Below are positions 44,723 through 53,560 of a stretch of DNA of 64,000 nt, one piece after another. The number at the start of each line of letters is the position of its first letter. Positions within the stretch are counted from its first letter, which is position 1. Origin of the DNA: Sorangium cellulosum So0157-2. Its GTDB lineage: Bacteria; Myxococcota_A; Polyangia; Polyangiales; Polyangiaceae. The notes beneath the pieces were generated by a model that worked only from the letters and a program-made list of their open reading frames with translations, was not told the DNA's origin and ran no database searches. Location: assembly GCF_000418325.1 (NCBI RefSeq), contig NC_021658.1:10554001-10618000 (forward strand), read 5' to 3'. Made by a program: the position numbers and the translations under genes.

Positions 44723-45939
44723 CACTCCGCCTTGATCTTGCCGGCGAGATCGAAGATCGGCAGGTACATCGAGATGAGCACGACGCCGACCATGCCGCCG
44801 ACGACGACCATGAGGAGCGGCTCGAGCAGCGACGTCAGCGCGGAGACGGCGACGTCGACCTCCTCCTCGTAGAAGTCGGCGATCTTGTTCAGCATCGTGT
44901 CGAGCGCGCCGGTCTGCTCGCCGACCGCGACCATCTGCACGACCATGCCGGGGAAGACCTGCATCTCGCCGAGCGGCTCGGCCATGTTCTTCCCCTCGGA
45001 GATCTTCTGGCGCGAGTACAAGAGGCCCTCCTCGACGACGACGTTGCCCGCCGTCTTCGCGACGATGTCGAGCGCGTCGAGGATGGGCACGCCGGAGCCG
45101 AGGAGCGTGCCGAGCGTGCGCGAGAACCGCGCCACGGCGATCTTCTGCATGACGGGGCCGAGGATCGGGAGCCGGAGCAGGAGGCGGTGCACCATCCGCT
45201 TGCCGGACGGCGAGCGGTAGAAGTAGGTCCCGCCGACGATCGCGGCGATGGTCAGCACGATGATGAGCGGCAGGTAGGTGACGAACGCCTTCGAGGCCGC
45301 GATGACGATCTTCGTGAGCTGCGGGAGCGCGTCCTTCGCCCCGAACTCCGCGAACATCGTCTCGAAGGACGGGATGACGAACGACATCAGCACGACCATG
45401 ACGACGATCATGATCAGGATGACGGCGATCGGGTACGCGAGCGCGCCGCGCACCTGGCGCGCGAGCTTCACGCGCTTCTCGATGTAGATCGCGAGCCGGT
45501 TCAGGATGCTGTCGAGGATGCCGCCCACCTCGCCGGCCTGGACGAGGTTGACGAACAGGTCGTCGAAGATCTTCGGGTGGCGCCGGAGCGCGTCGCTGAA
45601 CGTGGCGCCCTGCTCGACCGTGTTCTTGATGTCGCGCAGCGCGGCCTGGAAGATCTTGTTCGGCTCCTGGTTCGACAGGATCTCGAGGCACTGGACCAGC
45701 GGGAGGCCCGCGTCGATCATCGTCGCGAACTGGCGGATGAACTTGACGAGGTCCTTGGCCTCGACGCCCGAGCCGAAGCTCAGGCTGATGTTGAGCGCGG
45801 CGCCCTTCTTCTTGACGCGGGTCGGGCTCAGCTGCTGAGCGCGGAGCCGGTTCTGCACCGCCGCCTCGTTCTCGGCCTCCATCGTGCCCTTCCGGATCTC
45901 TCCGGTGCGGCCGCGCGCCTCCCAAACGAACTCCGCCAT
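44722..45939 (-). CDS. pilC: Type IV pilus inner-membrane platform protein PilC (GspF family)
   Basis: 405 residues. Two repeated T2SSF domains with three membrane segments: FIRQFATMIDAGLPLVQCLEIL (first), VARFSRTLGTLLGSGVPILDALDIV (second), and membrane stretches YPIAVILIMIVVMVVLMSFVIPSF, LPLIIVLTIAAIVGGTYFY and PLLMVVVGGMVGVVLISMYLPIF. PilC is the inner-membrane platform that couples PilB/PilT ATPases to pilin movement for twitching or S-motility. ATG 45939 matches the family start. Upstream pilB/pilT would be expected to the right but are absent in the 800 bases before it. Confidence 0.92.
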   Translation of the reverse strand: MAEFVWEARGRTGEIRKGTMEAENEAAVQNRLRAQQLSPTRVKKKGAALNISLSFGSGVEAKDLVKFIRQFATMIDAGLPLVQCLEILSNQEPNKIFQAALRDIKNTVEQGATFSDALRRHPKIFDDLFVNLVQAGEVGGILDSILNRLAIYIEKRVKLARQVRGALAYPIAVILIMIVVMVVLMSFVIPSFETMFAEFGAKDALPQLTKIVIAASKAFVTYLPLIIVLTIAAIVGGTYFYRSPSGKRMVHRLLLRLPILGPVMQKIAVARFSRTLGTLLGSGVPILDALDIVAKTAGNVVVEEGLLYSRQKISEGKNMAEPLGEMQVFPGMVVQMVAVGEQTGALDTMLNKIADFYEEEVDVAVSALTSLLEPLLMVVVGGMVGVVLISMYLPIFDLAGKIKAE

Positions 45940-46104
45940 AGTGCTTCCGGTCTTCTCCCTGGGTCCACGGCGGGCCGAGCCGACGCGCCGGGGCGACCCG
46001 CCTCCGGGGACGCCAGGATAAAGTTCGGCGAGGCCGGGGGTCAAAGACGGTGGGGCGTTCTCTGATCCGAGGGGCGGGGTGGTGGTGCGACGTAGGACGC
46101 GGGG

Positions 46105-46146
<42 letters not shown>

Positions 46147-46168
46147 GGGAGCGCGATCCGAGACGCAC

Positions 46169-46415
46169 GCGCCGGCGGGGGTCTCCGCGCGGCGGGGGCG
46201 GGTGGGCGCTCGGCCATCCGCCAAGACGGGGGCGTGGGCGCTCGCGCTGAGAACACCGCCCGGCATGTCTCGCTTCGGGCCATGCCGCCTGGGACGTTTC
46301 GTCGCGCGCCACACAAGGCGCGCCTGAGACGCAGAGCCCCCTGAAACCTTATGGCACCTCGTTCGGTGCTCGCCGCGCCCACCCGCCCCCGCCGCGCGGA
46401 GACCCCCGCCGGCGC
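46169..46415. repeat. 41-bp perfect inverted repeat (247-bp element)
   Basis: Arms at 46169-46209 and 46375-46415 are perfect complements. The 165-base interior contains a smaller stem (CGGCATG / CATGCCG around 46262-46286) and no convincing gene. It may be a non-autonomous mobile element or a regulatory hairpin upstream of pilC. Confidence 0.85.
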
Positions 46416-46490
46416 TCACCGCTAGGCCAGGAGACGGCGGCGTCGATGAGCCACACGGCGCCGAGCGCTGGCACGGACCGTCACAGCTCG

Positions 46491-46604
46491 CACCCGGACA
46501 CGGAAGTGTGTCACCCGGACGCGAACGAGCGCCATCTGGACAGGGAGGTGTGTCACCCGGACAGGGAGGTGTGTCATCTGGACAGGCTACGCGTCGACCC
46601 GGAC
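46491..46604. repeat. 21-bp tandem repeat array
   Basis: Five consecutive 21-base units and a partial sixth, of the form CAYCYGGACAGGGAGGTGTGT. There are no unrelated spacers, so it is not a CRISPR array. The frame would translate as HPDREVC-type heptads, but no proper gene is framed by it. It lies between the 46169-46415 element and the TOPRIM-like gene stop. Confidence 0.85.
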
Positions 46605-46713
46605 GGCACAGCCCCTCGGGGCGAGGCCGTGCGAGGGGGCTCCCGTAGGCGAGGCGACGGAGCAGCGGGTCCGGAAGCGCAACGACCGCCCCGCGGCCGA
46701 GGACAGGGGCACC

Positions 46714-47475
46714 TCAACCGCGCTCCACGATCGGCACGAGACGCTCCCGCACCTCGCGCACGAAGCGAGCGAGGCCGCACGCTCCACCATGGGCCTCGAG
46801 ACGTTCGAGGGGAACGTCGGCCCAGCGCGCGAGGGCATCCCGCCCGGTGGTGGTCAGCACCCCGAGGACCCGCTTGGCGTCCTTACGGTCCGCTTCGTTC
46901 TTCGAGGTGAGCTGCTCCGGCTTCGTGCAGGGGTCGACGTGGAGCTCGTCGCGGAGGGCCGCATGCCGCTTGCGCTCTGGGTCGTCCTCGGGGATCCACG
47001 CTGAAATCAGCCAGGCTTCGATCTCGGGCTCTGGAAGGGCGCCGATGACGACATCGAACGGCCAGCTCCCGGCCGCTACCGCCTGGGCGAAGCCCTCGGT
47101 GCGCTCCGCCCTGCCGTCCAGATCCCGCGCGACCACCACGGCTGCGGGGGGCTCGGCCTCCTCCGCGAAGAGCAGGAGCGCGGCGCGGTGCATCCGCGCA
47201 TCGGCCTCCCCCGGCTCCCCGGCGAAGCTGCCGTAGATGCGGAGCCCGCGCTCGCGGGCGAGATCCGAGACGCGGTGGAGGTCGAGCCAGCCGGAGCCCT
47301 CCACGCCCCGCCAGCTCCGGCACGGGGAAAGGCCGTCCTCCATCGACGCCCGACACCCCTCGAAGGTCTCCGCCACCCAGGAGATCTCGTCGATGAGCAC
47401 CCGGTCCACGAGGGTCTGGACGATCCGTACGTCGCCGGCGCTCTCGGCGGCGACTCCCAGGGCGACAGCGCTCAC
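46714..47475 (-). CDS. TOPRIM-like protein, partner of the AAA15 ATPase (candidate defence effector)
   Basis: 253 residues from GTG 47475, which overlaps the ATPase stop as GTGA; ATG 47496 is an alternative. The N-terminal strand VALGVAAESAGDVRIVQTLVD places a Glu as in TOPRIM domains; VVVARDLDG supplies the DxD, and PEPEIEAWLISAW has the later Glu. This is the arrangement of OLD-type nucleases and of small TOPRIM partners of AAA15 ATPases (e.g. DUF4435-type AriB of PARIS); the exact family is not recognised. A predicted metal-dependent nuclease or effector activated by the ATPase. A basic segment (ERKRHAALRDEL, NEADRKDAKRVL) follows. Confidence 0.6.
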   Translation of the reverse strand: MSAVALGVAAESAGDVRIVQTLVDRVLIDEISWVAETFEGCRASMEDGLSPCRSWRGVEGSGWLDLHRVSDLARERGLRIYGSFAGEPGEADARMHRAALLLFAEEAEPPAAVVVARDLDGRAERTEGFAQAVAAGSWPFDVVIGALPEPEIEAWLISAWIPEDDPERKRHAALRDELHVDPCTKPEQLTSKNEADRKDAKRVLGVLTTTGRDALARWADVPLERLEAHGGACGLARFVREVRERLVPIVERG

Positions 47476-48617
47476 CCCACGCCCTCGCTCACCCACCCCT
47501 CACCGACGAGGCTCCACAGCTCACCCGGACGAAGATAGGCGCCCCGCTTCTGCGACGTCGGGTGCTCGTCCAGCCGGCGCAGCGCCGAGCCGCGCGCTCC
47601 AGCGCGACTCATGACGATGACCTCCTGCACACGCAGCTCGTCGAGGAGGAACGGCGAGTGGCTCGTCGCCACGATCTGGAGGTGAGGCGTCGCGTCGAGC
47701 ACGCCGCGGAGGTGCGCGACGAGCTTGCGCTGCGCGACCGGGTGCAGCGCCTTGTCCAGATCGTCGAGCAGGACGAGGCGCGGCGCGTCGAAGCGCACGA
47801 CCGTGATGAGGCCGAGCGCGAGCAGCGTCCCCTCGGAGAGCTGACCGGCCTGCACCCACCCCAGCCCTTCCCACTCGACCTCGAAGCGGGCGCCGGTGAC
47901 GTCGCGCGACCGATCGGCCCAGAAGTCCTGACCATCGACGGATATCCGCTGCCTCTCCCGGCGCCGAACGCGGGCGGGGAGCGCGCGGATACGCCGCGCG
48001 CCGGGGACGATGGTCGCCAGATCTCGTTCGATCGCGTCCAGGGTTCCGTCACGCAGCCCCTGGAGGTATTGCAACACGGAAGCCAGACCCTCACCGTCGT
48101 GCCCGACGCCTGGGATCTCCTCTTCGGAGTAGTGCTCCGCGGCGAGCGTCTCGGCGTGCAGCTTGAGCCGGACGACCGAGCCGAGCTCCGCCTCGCGGGG
48201 GCCTTTGAAGAAGCTCTGTTCTTTCGCCTGGTCGTCGCAGGGCAGAGACAGCTTCGCCTCCTGCCCTTCCTTGCCGAACCACAGGTCTCCCCACTCGGGT
48301 TGCGGCTCCTTTGTCGCGGCCCGCGCGAGAAGACGGAACCGCCTTCCGTCCTCCAGGACGGCTCCCAGCTCGAGCTCGGCGGCGTCCGGCTTCGCGACAA
48401 GGTCTTCCACCGCAAGCTCGCCCATGAAGAGCACCCCCGGATGGATGGTCGCCGACCACCCAGGCTTCGCGGCAGCAAGCTGGAGCAGGTAGTGCATCCC
48501 CTCCAGCACCGTGCTCTTGCCCACGGCGTTCGGGCCGACCAGCACGTTGAGCCGACCGAGAGGCAGCCTCACGTCTCGAAGCAGCTTGAAATTCTTGAAG
48601 TGTGCTTCCGTCAGCAT
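47472..48617 (-). CDS. AAA15-family ATPase (RecF/OLD-like)
   Basis: 381 residues. Walker A GPNAVGKST at residues about 26-34, an ABC-signature-like LSEGTLLALGLI, Walker B LVLLDDLDKALHP (with Asp where Glu is usual), and a switch histidine in ATSHSPFLL. The fold is of the AAA_15/AAA_21 group used in OLD nucleases, PARIS AriA, Septu PtuA and related defence ATPases. The region between holds a long helical insert (EEEIPGVGHDGEGLASVLQYLQ). It is the first gene of a coupled pair with the TOPRIM-like protein. Predicted role: ATP-dependent sensor that controls the partner; housekeeping functions are not excluded. Confidence 0.75.
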   Translation of the reverse strand: MLTEAHFKNFKLLRDVRLPLGRLNVLVGPNAVGKSTVLEGMHYLLQLAAAKPGWSATIHPGVLFMGELAVEDLVAKPDAAELELGAVLEDGRRFRLLARAATKEPQPEWGDLWFGKEGQEAKLSLPCDDQAKEQSFFKGPREAELGSVVRLKLHAETLAAEHYSEEEIPGVGHDGEGLASVLQYLQGLRDGTLDAIERDLATIVPGARRIRALPARVRRRERQRISVDGQDFWADRSRDVTGARFEVEWEGLGWVQAGQLSEGTLLALGLITVVRFDAPRLVLLDDLDKALHPVAQRKLVAHLRGVLDATPHLQIVATSHSPFLLDELRVQEVIVMSRAGARGSALRRLDEHPTSQKRGAYLRPGELWSLVGEGWVSEGVG

Positions 48618-48821
48618 CGCCGCTCTCTCGTTAACCCGAGCTCGGGGCCGGGTACAGGAGCCTAGCCGCGCCGCTGCCGCGCGTCGCCGTGAGCCAGGAG
48701 GCCACACGGCGCGCATGACCAGCCTCCGACAGCCCTGGGGCGCACTCCTGCACGCGATGCTCCGGCGGACGCAGGCCGGCCCGCCGGCGGCCGCGCGCAC
48801 CGGCTTCGCGCAGCGCGCAGC

Positions 48822-49694
48822 CTACCCGCGCCCGCGCTCCGCCACGTAGCGGACCGCGCCGTGCACCTCGCGGAGGAGCGCGCCCTGCCGGCGCTCGACC
48901 CGCATGAGCTCCTGGTGGCCCTCCCACGCGCCGACCGGCGCGACCAGGACGCCGCCGTCGCCCAGCCGCTCCTCGAGCGCGGCGGGCGGCTCGATCAGCG
49001 CGTAGGTCACCGCGACCTTCCAGGGGCGCTCCGACGGCATCGCCCGCCCGGACGCGAGCACGCGCTCGGCGAGCGAACGCCCGTCGCCGCACAGCAGCGC
49101 GACGCTCGCGCCCTCGTCCGACGGACCGGCGCCGCTGCTCGCGAGCGCCGCGTCGTCATGGCGATCCGGCCGCGCGCCGAGGAGCCGCGCCGCGCGCGCG
49201 TGCAGGGCAGGATCGATCTCGATCGAGGTGACGTGCCCGGCCGGGCCGACGATGCGCCGCGCGAGCGCCGCCCCGTAGCCCGTGCCGGTGCCCAGCTCGA
49301 GCACGCGATCGCCCGGCGCGAGGCCGAGCAGGCCGAACGTGAGCAGGTACGCGTGCGGCGCGCTCACCGTCGCGTGCCCGGCCCGGTCGAGCGGCAGCGG
49401 CGTGTCGTCCGCGGAAGCCGCGAGATCCTCCGGGAGGACGAAGCGCTCGCGCGGCACGAGCAGGATCGCGTCGAGGTAGTGCGCGGGGAACTCGAAGCGG
49501 CGCGCGAGCTCGGCCACGAGCGGCGCGCGCGCGACGCGCCCAGCCCCGGCGAGCTCGACGTCGAACGCGATCGCGGCGTCGAGCTGCTCGGGGACCGGCG
49601 CCCAGCGATCGGGCCGGCGATCGTCGTACCTCGACGCGAGCGCGGCGAGCGACGCAACCGCGGCGCGTGATTCGGTGCTGGAGGGAGAGCTCAC
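48822..49694 (-). CDS. Protein-L-isoaspartate O-methyltransferase-like protein
   Basis: 290 residues from GTG 49694. PCMT-type Rossmann methyltransferase: LARRFEFPAHYLDAILLVPRERFVLPEDL, then the SAM-binding GDRVLELGTGTGYGAALARRIVGPAG, a long loop, and VLVAPVG near the end. The family repairs isoaspartyl residues; the substrate-specific part here is unusual in length, with a low-complexity loop (DDAALASSGAGPSDEG). ATG-based start further upstream (49817) would add Arg-rich residues, so GTG 49694 is preferred. It is divergent from the serine hydrolase gene. Confidence 0.85.
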   Translation of the reverse strand: MSSPSSTESRAAVASLAALASRYDDRRPDRWAPVPEQLDAAIAFDVELAGAGRVARAPLVAELARRFEFPAHYLDAILLVPRERFVLPEDLAASADDTPLPLDRAGHATVSAPHAYLLTFGLLGLAPGDRVLELGTGTGYGAALARRIVGPAGHVTSIEIDPALHARAARLLGARPDRHDDAALASSGAGPSDEGASVALLCGDGRSLAERVLASGRAMPSERPWKVAVTYALIEPPAALEERLGDGGVLVAPVGAWEGHQELMRVERRQGALLREVHGAVRYVAERGRG

Positions 49695-49825
49695 CGCGAG
49701 ATCCTGAAGCAGGACCGGCCGCGCCGCTCGATCTTTCGAGGAACGTTCCGCGTTTCCCCGAGCCCGGTCCAGCCCGCCGCCAGAGCGCGTTTGACAGGGG
49801 CGCACGCGCCTCCTCATCCTCGGCC

Positions 49826-50965
49826 ATGGCCCTCGTCGACCTCACGCCGATCGCTGCGCTCGCGGTCGAAGAACACCGCGCCGCCCCCTGCGCCTGCGTC
49901 GCCGCCGCCGTGCGCACACGGCACAACGTCCAGTACGGATCGGGAGCCGCCGGGCGGCTGTGGTTCGAGGACAGCCCGCCGGCGGGCGCGGGCGGCGCGC
50001 CGCCCGCGGCGACGATGGACGCGATCTTCGACCTCGCGTCGGTGACGAAGCCGTTCACCGCGCTGGCGTTCGCCCGGCTCGTTCGCGCCGGCAAGGCGAG
50101 GTACGACGAGCCGCTCGGAGAGGTGCTGCCCGAGCTCGCCGGCACGCGATCGGCGCGCGTGCCGCTCGAGCTCCTCGCCGCGCACCGCGCCGGGCTCGAG
50201 GCGCACCGCACGCTCCACCCGCCGGGCGACAGCGCGCCGATCGATCCCCTCGAGGCGCTGCGCGCCTGCGCGGACGGGCGCCGCGAGGGGTGCGCGGGCG
50301 ATCCGCCCGAGGGCGGGTTCCCGCCGGTGTACAGCGATCTCGGGTACCTGCTCCTCGGCGCCGCGGTCGCGCGGCGCGGCGAGGCCGAGCTCGACGAGGT
50401 CGTCGCGCGCGAGGTGACCGGCCCCCTCGGGCTCGCCGTCGCGCCGGCCCGCGCGCTCGGGCGCCGCGATCCGCGGCTCGCCGAGCGCGTCGCGCCCACC
50501 GAGGACGTGGCGTTCCGCGGGGGCGTGATCCGCGGCGCGGTGCACGACGACAACGCCTGGACGATCGCGCAGGGCGGGATGGCCGGGCACGCGGGCCTCT
50601 TCGGCGACGCGATGTCCGTGGCGCGGCTCGGGGTGGCGCTGCTCGAGGCGCTCGCGGGCGAGCGGCCGGAGTGGCTCTCGCGCGACGAGGTCCGGCGGCT
50701 GATCGAGCCGCGGCCGGGCGGGTCGCTGCGCGCCGGGTTCGACGGCAAGAGCGGCGAGAGGCCGAGCGCCGGCGCCCGCTTCGGCCCGCGGACCTTCGGC
50801 CACCTCGGCTTCACCGGGACGAGCCTCTGGATCGACCCCGACGCCGAGCTCGTCGGCGCGCTGCTCACGAACCGCGTCCACCCGACGCGCGCCTCCGACG
50901 CGATCCGCCGCGCGCGACCCGCGGTCTACGACGCGATCGCGGAGGTCATGGCCGCCGCGCGATGA
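49826..50965 (+). CDS. Serine hydrolase of the beta-lactamase class C/PBP-like family
   Basis: 379 residues. SxxK motif SVTKPF (about residue 73), the second-motif region VYSDLGYLLLG, and HLGFTGTSLW with a HxG-type third motif. No clear signal peptide is seen (starts MALVDLTPIAALAVEEHRAA), so it may be cytosolic or the true start lies elsewhere. Class C-like serine hydrolases include esterases, D-aminopeptidases and beta-lactamases; the substrate is unknown. It is followed after 75 bases by the UbiB-like kinase gene. Confidence 0.85.
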   Translation: MALVDLTPIAALAVEEHRAAPCACVAAAVRTRHNVQYGSGAAGRLWFEDSPPAGAGGAPPAATMDAIFDLASVTKPFTALAFARLVRAGKARYDEPLGEVLPELAGTRSARVPLELLAAHRAGLEAHRTLHPPGDSAPIDPLEALRACADGRREGCAGDPPEGGFPPVYSDLGYLLLGAAVARRGEAELDEVVAREVTGPLGLAVAPARALGRRDPRLAERVAPTEDVAFRGGVIRGAVHDDNAWTIAQGGMAGHAGLFGDAMSVARLGVALLEALAGERPEWLSRDEVRRLIEPRPGGSLRAGFDGKSGERPSAGARFGPRTFGHLGFTGTSLWIDPDAELVGALLTNRVHPTRASDAIRRARPAVYDAIAEVMAAAR

Positions 50966-51040
50966 CGCGATGAACGCATGGCGCGCCGCATCGAGCCCGC
51001 GTTTTCGCGGGCTGACGCCGAGCGATGCTAGGCTGCCGCG

Positions 51041-53002
51041 GTGTCACACGGCGCCGCCCCGGAACAGCAGGGCCCGTCCCCCGGGTTGCTACGCTCGCCC
51101 ACCGAGCCCGCGCGCGCGCCCGGCGAGCTGCGCCCCGGCGCGATCCAGCGGGAGCCCGACGGCGACACGCCGAGGCCGCCCGACGGCGCGGCCACCACGC
51201 CGAGGCCGCCCGACGGCGCAACCACCACGCCGAGGCCTCCCGGCGGCGCAACCACCACGCCGAGGCCGCCCGATGTGGCCGGCGCAGCGCCCCCGCCCGC
51301 GGCCCTCGAGCCGGCGCAGCGCCCCGCGGCGGCGCCCCGCTCCTTCCGGCAGAACGCCGCGCAGAGCGGCCGCTTCGTCCGCGCCTACCTGACGACGTTC
51401 ACCGTCATCGCGAGCTACCTCTGGTTCTTCTTCCTGCGCCGCCTCTTCGGCGACGCGTGGGCGCAGGGCCGCGTGGACGAGGTCCACGCGAGGAACGCCC
51501 GCCGCATCGAGCGCACGATCGTCGAGCTCCAGGGCCTCTTCATCAAGGTCGGCCAGATGCTCAGCATCATGGCGAACTTCCTCCCCGCGACGCTGCGCGC
51601 GGGGCTCGAGGGGCTCCAGGACCAGGTGCCGCCGCGCCCCTACGAGGAGATCGAGGCGCGCATCGCCGAGGAGCTCGGGCGCCCCATCGACCAGGTCTTC
51701 GCCCGCTTCCACCGCGAGCCGCTCGCGAGCGCGTCGCTCGGCCAGGTCCACGAGGCGTGGCTCATGGACGGCACCCGCGTCGCCGTGAAGGTGCAGCACC
51801 GCGACATCGACGAGATCGTCCGCCTCGACCTGCTCACCATCCGCCGCATCATGGCGATCGTCGCGAAGTTCGTCCCCGTGCAGGGGCTCGACGCCTACTA
51901 CCACCAGATCCGCTCGATGATCCTGGAGGAGCTCGACTTCGTGCGCGAGGCCAGGAACATCGTGCGCATCGCCGACAACTTCGCGAAGCAGCCGCAGGTC
52001 CGGTTCCCCCGGCCCATCGAGCCCTACTGCACGCGGCGCGTGATGACGACGACGTTCGTCGAGGGGATCAAGGTCGGCGACGTCGCGGCCCTCGAGGCGC
52101 ACGGCGTCGACCGCAAGGCGCTCGCCCGGCACATCGTGCAGGTCTTCTGCCAGCAGATCTTCATCGACGGCGTCTACCACGCGGATCCGCACCCGGGGAA
52201 CATGCTGGTCGGGCCGGGCGGGGAGCTCATCCTGCTCGACTTCGGCGCGGTCGCCGAGCTCTCCCAGGAGATGCGCGAGGGCATCCCCGAGTTCCTCGAG
52301 GCCGTGATCCGCCGCGACACCGAGGGGATCATCAAGGCGCTGCGCAAGATGCGCTTCTTCTCGCGGCGCGACACCGTCGACGTCAGCGAGAAGGTCGTCG
52401 AGTTCTTCCACCAGCGCTTCCAGGACGAGGTGAAGCTCGAGTCCTTCAACCTGAAGGACATCAAGCTCGACCCGCAGAAGGGCATCGAGAGCCTGATCGA
52501 CCTCAGGCGCATGAACATCGGCCTGAAGGAGCTCTCCGGCGCGTTCCACGTGCCGCGCGACTTCGTGCTGCTCGAGCGCACCCTCCTCCTGCTCACCGGC
52601 GTCTGCACGCAGCTCGATCCGGACCTCAACCCCATGGATGTCGTGCGCCCGTACCTGCAGGACTTCGTCCTCGGCAGCCGCGACTGGGCGCAGATCGCCC
52701 TCGAGGCGGCGAAGGACATGGGGATCAAGGCGCTGACGATCCCGGACGACCTTCGCAAGTACCTCACGCGCGCCAACCGCGGCGAGGCCGAGGTGAAGAT
52801 CCGCGGCCTCGCCCAGGCCGCGTCGCTCGTCTACACGGGGGTGCGCCAGCTCATCTACGCGGCGCTCGCGATCGCCGCCGGCTTCGCGGGGCTACAGCTC
52901 CACCTCGCTGGCCACGCGGCGCTCGCGCGCTATTGCCTGTACGGCGCCGCGGCGGCCGGCGCGCTGCTCGCGGGGAGCATCCTGTTCACGAACCGAGGTT
53001 GA
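51041..53002 (+). CDS. ABC1/UbiB-family kinase-like protein
   Basis: 653 residues from GTG 51041. A 100-residue N-terminal Pro/Thr-rich region has three to four PRPPDGATTT units. The UbiB core follows: IKVGQMLSIMANFLPATL (KxGQ motif region), EPLASASLGQVHEAWL, RVAVKVQHRDIDEI (ATP-binding lysine), a long helical hairpin, and the catalytic/metal segment YHADPHPGNMLVGPGGELILLDFGA. Two hydrophobic segments at the C-terminus (RQLIYAALAIAAGFAGLQL and ARYCLYGAAAAGALLAGSILF) anchor it in the membrane. UbiB proteins support coenzyme Q or lipid biology as atypical ATPases. A 173-residue partner gene follows after 9 bases. Confidence 0.88.
   Translation: MSHGAAPEQQGPSPGLLRSPTEPARAPGELRPGAIQREPDGDTPRPPDGAATTPRPPDGATTTPRPPGGATTTPRPPDVAGAAPPPAALEPAQRPAAAPRSFRQNAAQSGRFVRAYLTTFTVIASYLWFFFLRRLFGDAWAQGRVDEVHARNARRIERTIVELQGLFIKVGQMLSIMANFLPATLRAGLEGLQDQVPPRPYEEIEARIAEELGRPIDQVFARFHREPLASASLGQVHEAWLMDGTRVAVKVQHRDIDEIVRLDLLTIRRIMAIVAKFVPVQGLDAYYHQIRSMILEELDFVREARNIVRIADNFAKQPQVRFPRPIEPYCTRRVMTTTFVEGIKVGDVAALEAHGVDRKALARHIVQVFCQQIFIDGVYHADPHPGNMLVGPGGELILLDFGAVAELSQEMREGIPEFLEAVIRRDTEGIIKALRKMRFFSRRDTVDVSEKVVEFFHQRFQDEVKLESFNLKDIKLDPQKGIESLIDLRRMNIGLKELSGAFHVPRDFVLLERTLLLLTGVCTQLDPDLNPMDVVRPYLQDFVLGSRDWAQIALEAAKDMGIKALTIPDDLRKYLTRANRGEAEVKIRGLAQAASLVYTGVRQLIYAALAIAAGFAGLQLHLAGHAALARYCLYGAAAAGALLAGSILFTNRG
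51167..51277 (+). repeat. 30-bp tandem repeat in the UbiB-like gene
   Basis: Three nearly perfect 30-base units (ACGCCGAGGCCGCCCGACGG core) and a partial fourth encode the PRPPDGATTT units. Copy number may vary by slippage. In frame, so length changes keep the gene open. Confidence 0.85.
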
Positions 53003-53011
53003 CGACACGCT

Positions 53012-53533
53012 ATGAGCTCGATCGATCTGTCGCAGTACGAGGCCGATGTCGCGGCCGCCGAGGCCGAGATCACGCGGATCAGGGAGGCGAACGCGGAGCT
53101 CGCCGAGGCGTACCGCGGCGACCCCGGGGAGAACGCGCGCGAGATCCTCCGCCGCGGCGCCGCGTCGCTCGCCGCCGCGCGCGACCGCCTCGAGGCGGCG
53201 CGCGTGGCGCTGACGCTCGCGCGGACGACCGGCTCGCCGCACGGGCTGCTCGCGCGCGAGGAGGTCGTCACCGGCTCGGTGGCCGTCGCCATCCCCGCCG
53301 GCACGTCGAGCGGCGAGCGGTCCCGGCTCATCGACGCGGCGCTGTCGGCCGAGCTCACGAGCGCGGCGCGCCAGCTCGGGGTCGTGCTCGCCGCCCCGGC
53401 GGAGCGCTACACGCGGGAGCGGCCCGGGCGCGACGCGGAGGGGCGCACCGTCCTCGACGTCTCCGGGCACGTCGAGGGCGACGTGCTGATGCCCGCCGTC
53501 TCCAAGGGCGCCAAGAACGCGCGCAGGGGCTGA
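53012..53533 (+). CDS. Hypothetical coiled-coil protein downstream of UbiB-like gene
   Basis: 173 residues. The N-terminal ~75 residues are long helices likely to form a coiled coil (YEADVAAAEAEITRIREANAELAEAYRG, ASLAAARDRLEAARVALTLA). The C-terminus has GTSSGERSRLIDAALSAEL and ends in a basic tail KGAKNARRG. No family is recognised. It begins 9 bases after the UbiB-like gene and is convergent with the downstream kinase (27-base gap), so it probably acts with UbiB. Confidence 0.7.
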   Translation: MSSIDLSQYEADVAAAEAEITRIREANAELAEAYRGDPGENAREILRRGAASLAAARDRLEAARVALTLARTTGSPHGLLAREEVVTGSVAVAIPAGTSSGERSRLIDAALSAELTSAARQLGVVLAAPAERYTRERPGRDAEGRTVLDVSGHVEGDVLMPAVSKGAKNARRG

Positions 53534-53560
53534 GCGGCGCCCGGAACGCGGCCGCGGCGC

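Noticed and set aside
46491..46604. CRISPR-like repeat array
   Set aside because: Units are directly adjacent with no unique spacers and no cas genes nearby.
46446..46910. 154-residue forward frame across the 21-bp repeats
   Set aside because: It translates the tandem repeat and then Arg/Gly-rich nonsense opposite the TOPRIM-like gene; no start signal or family.
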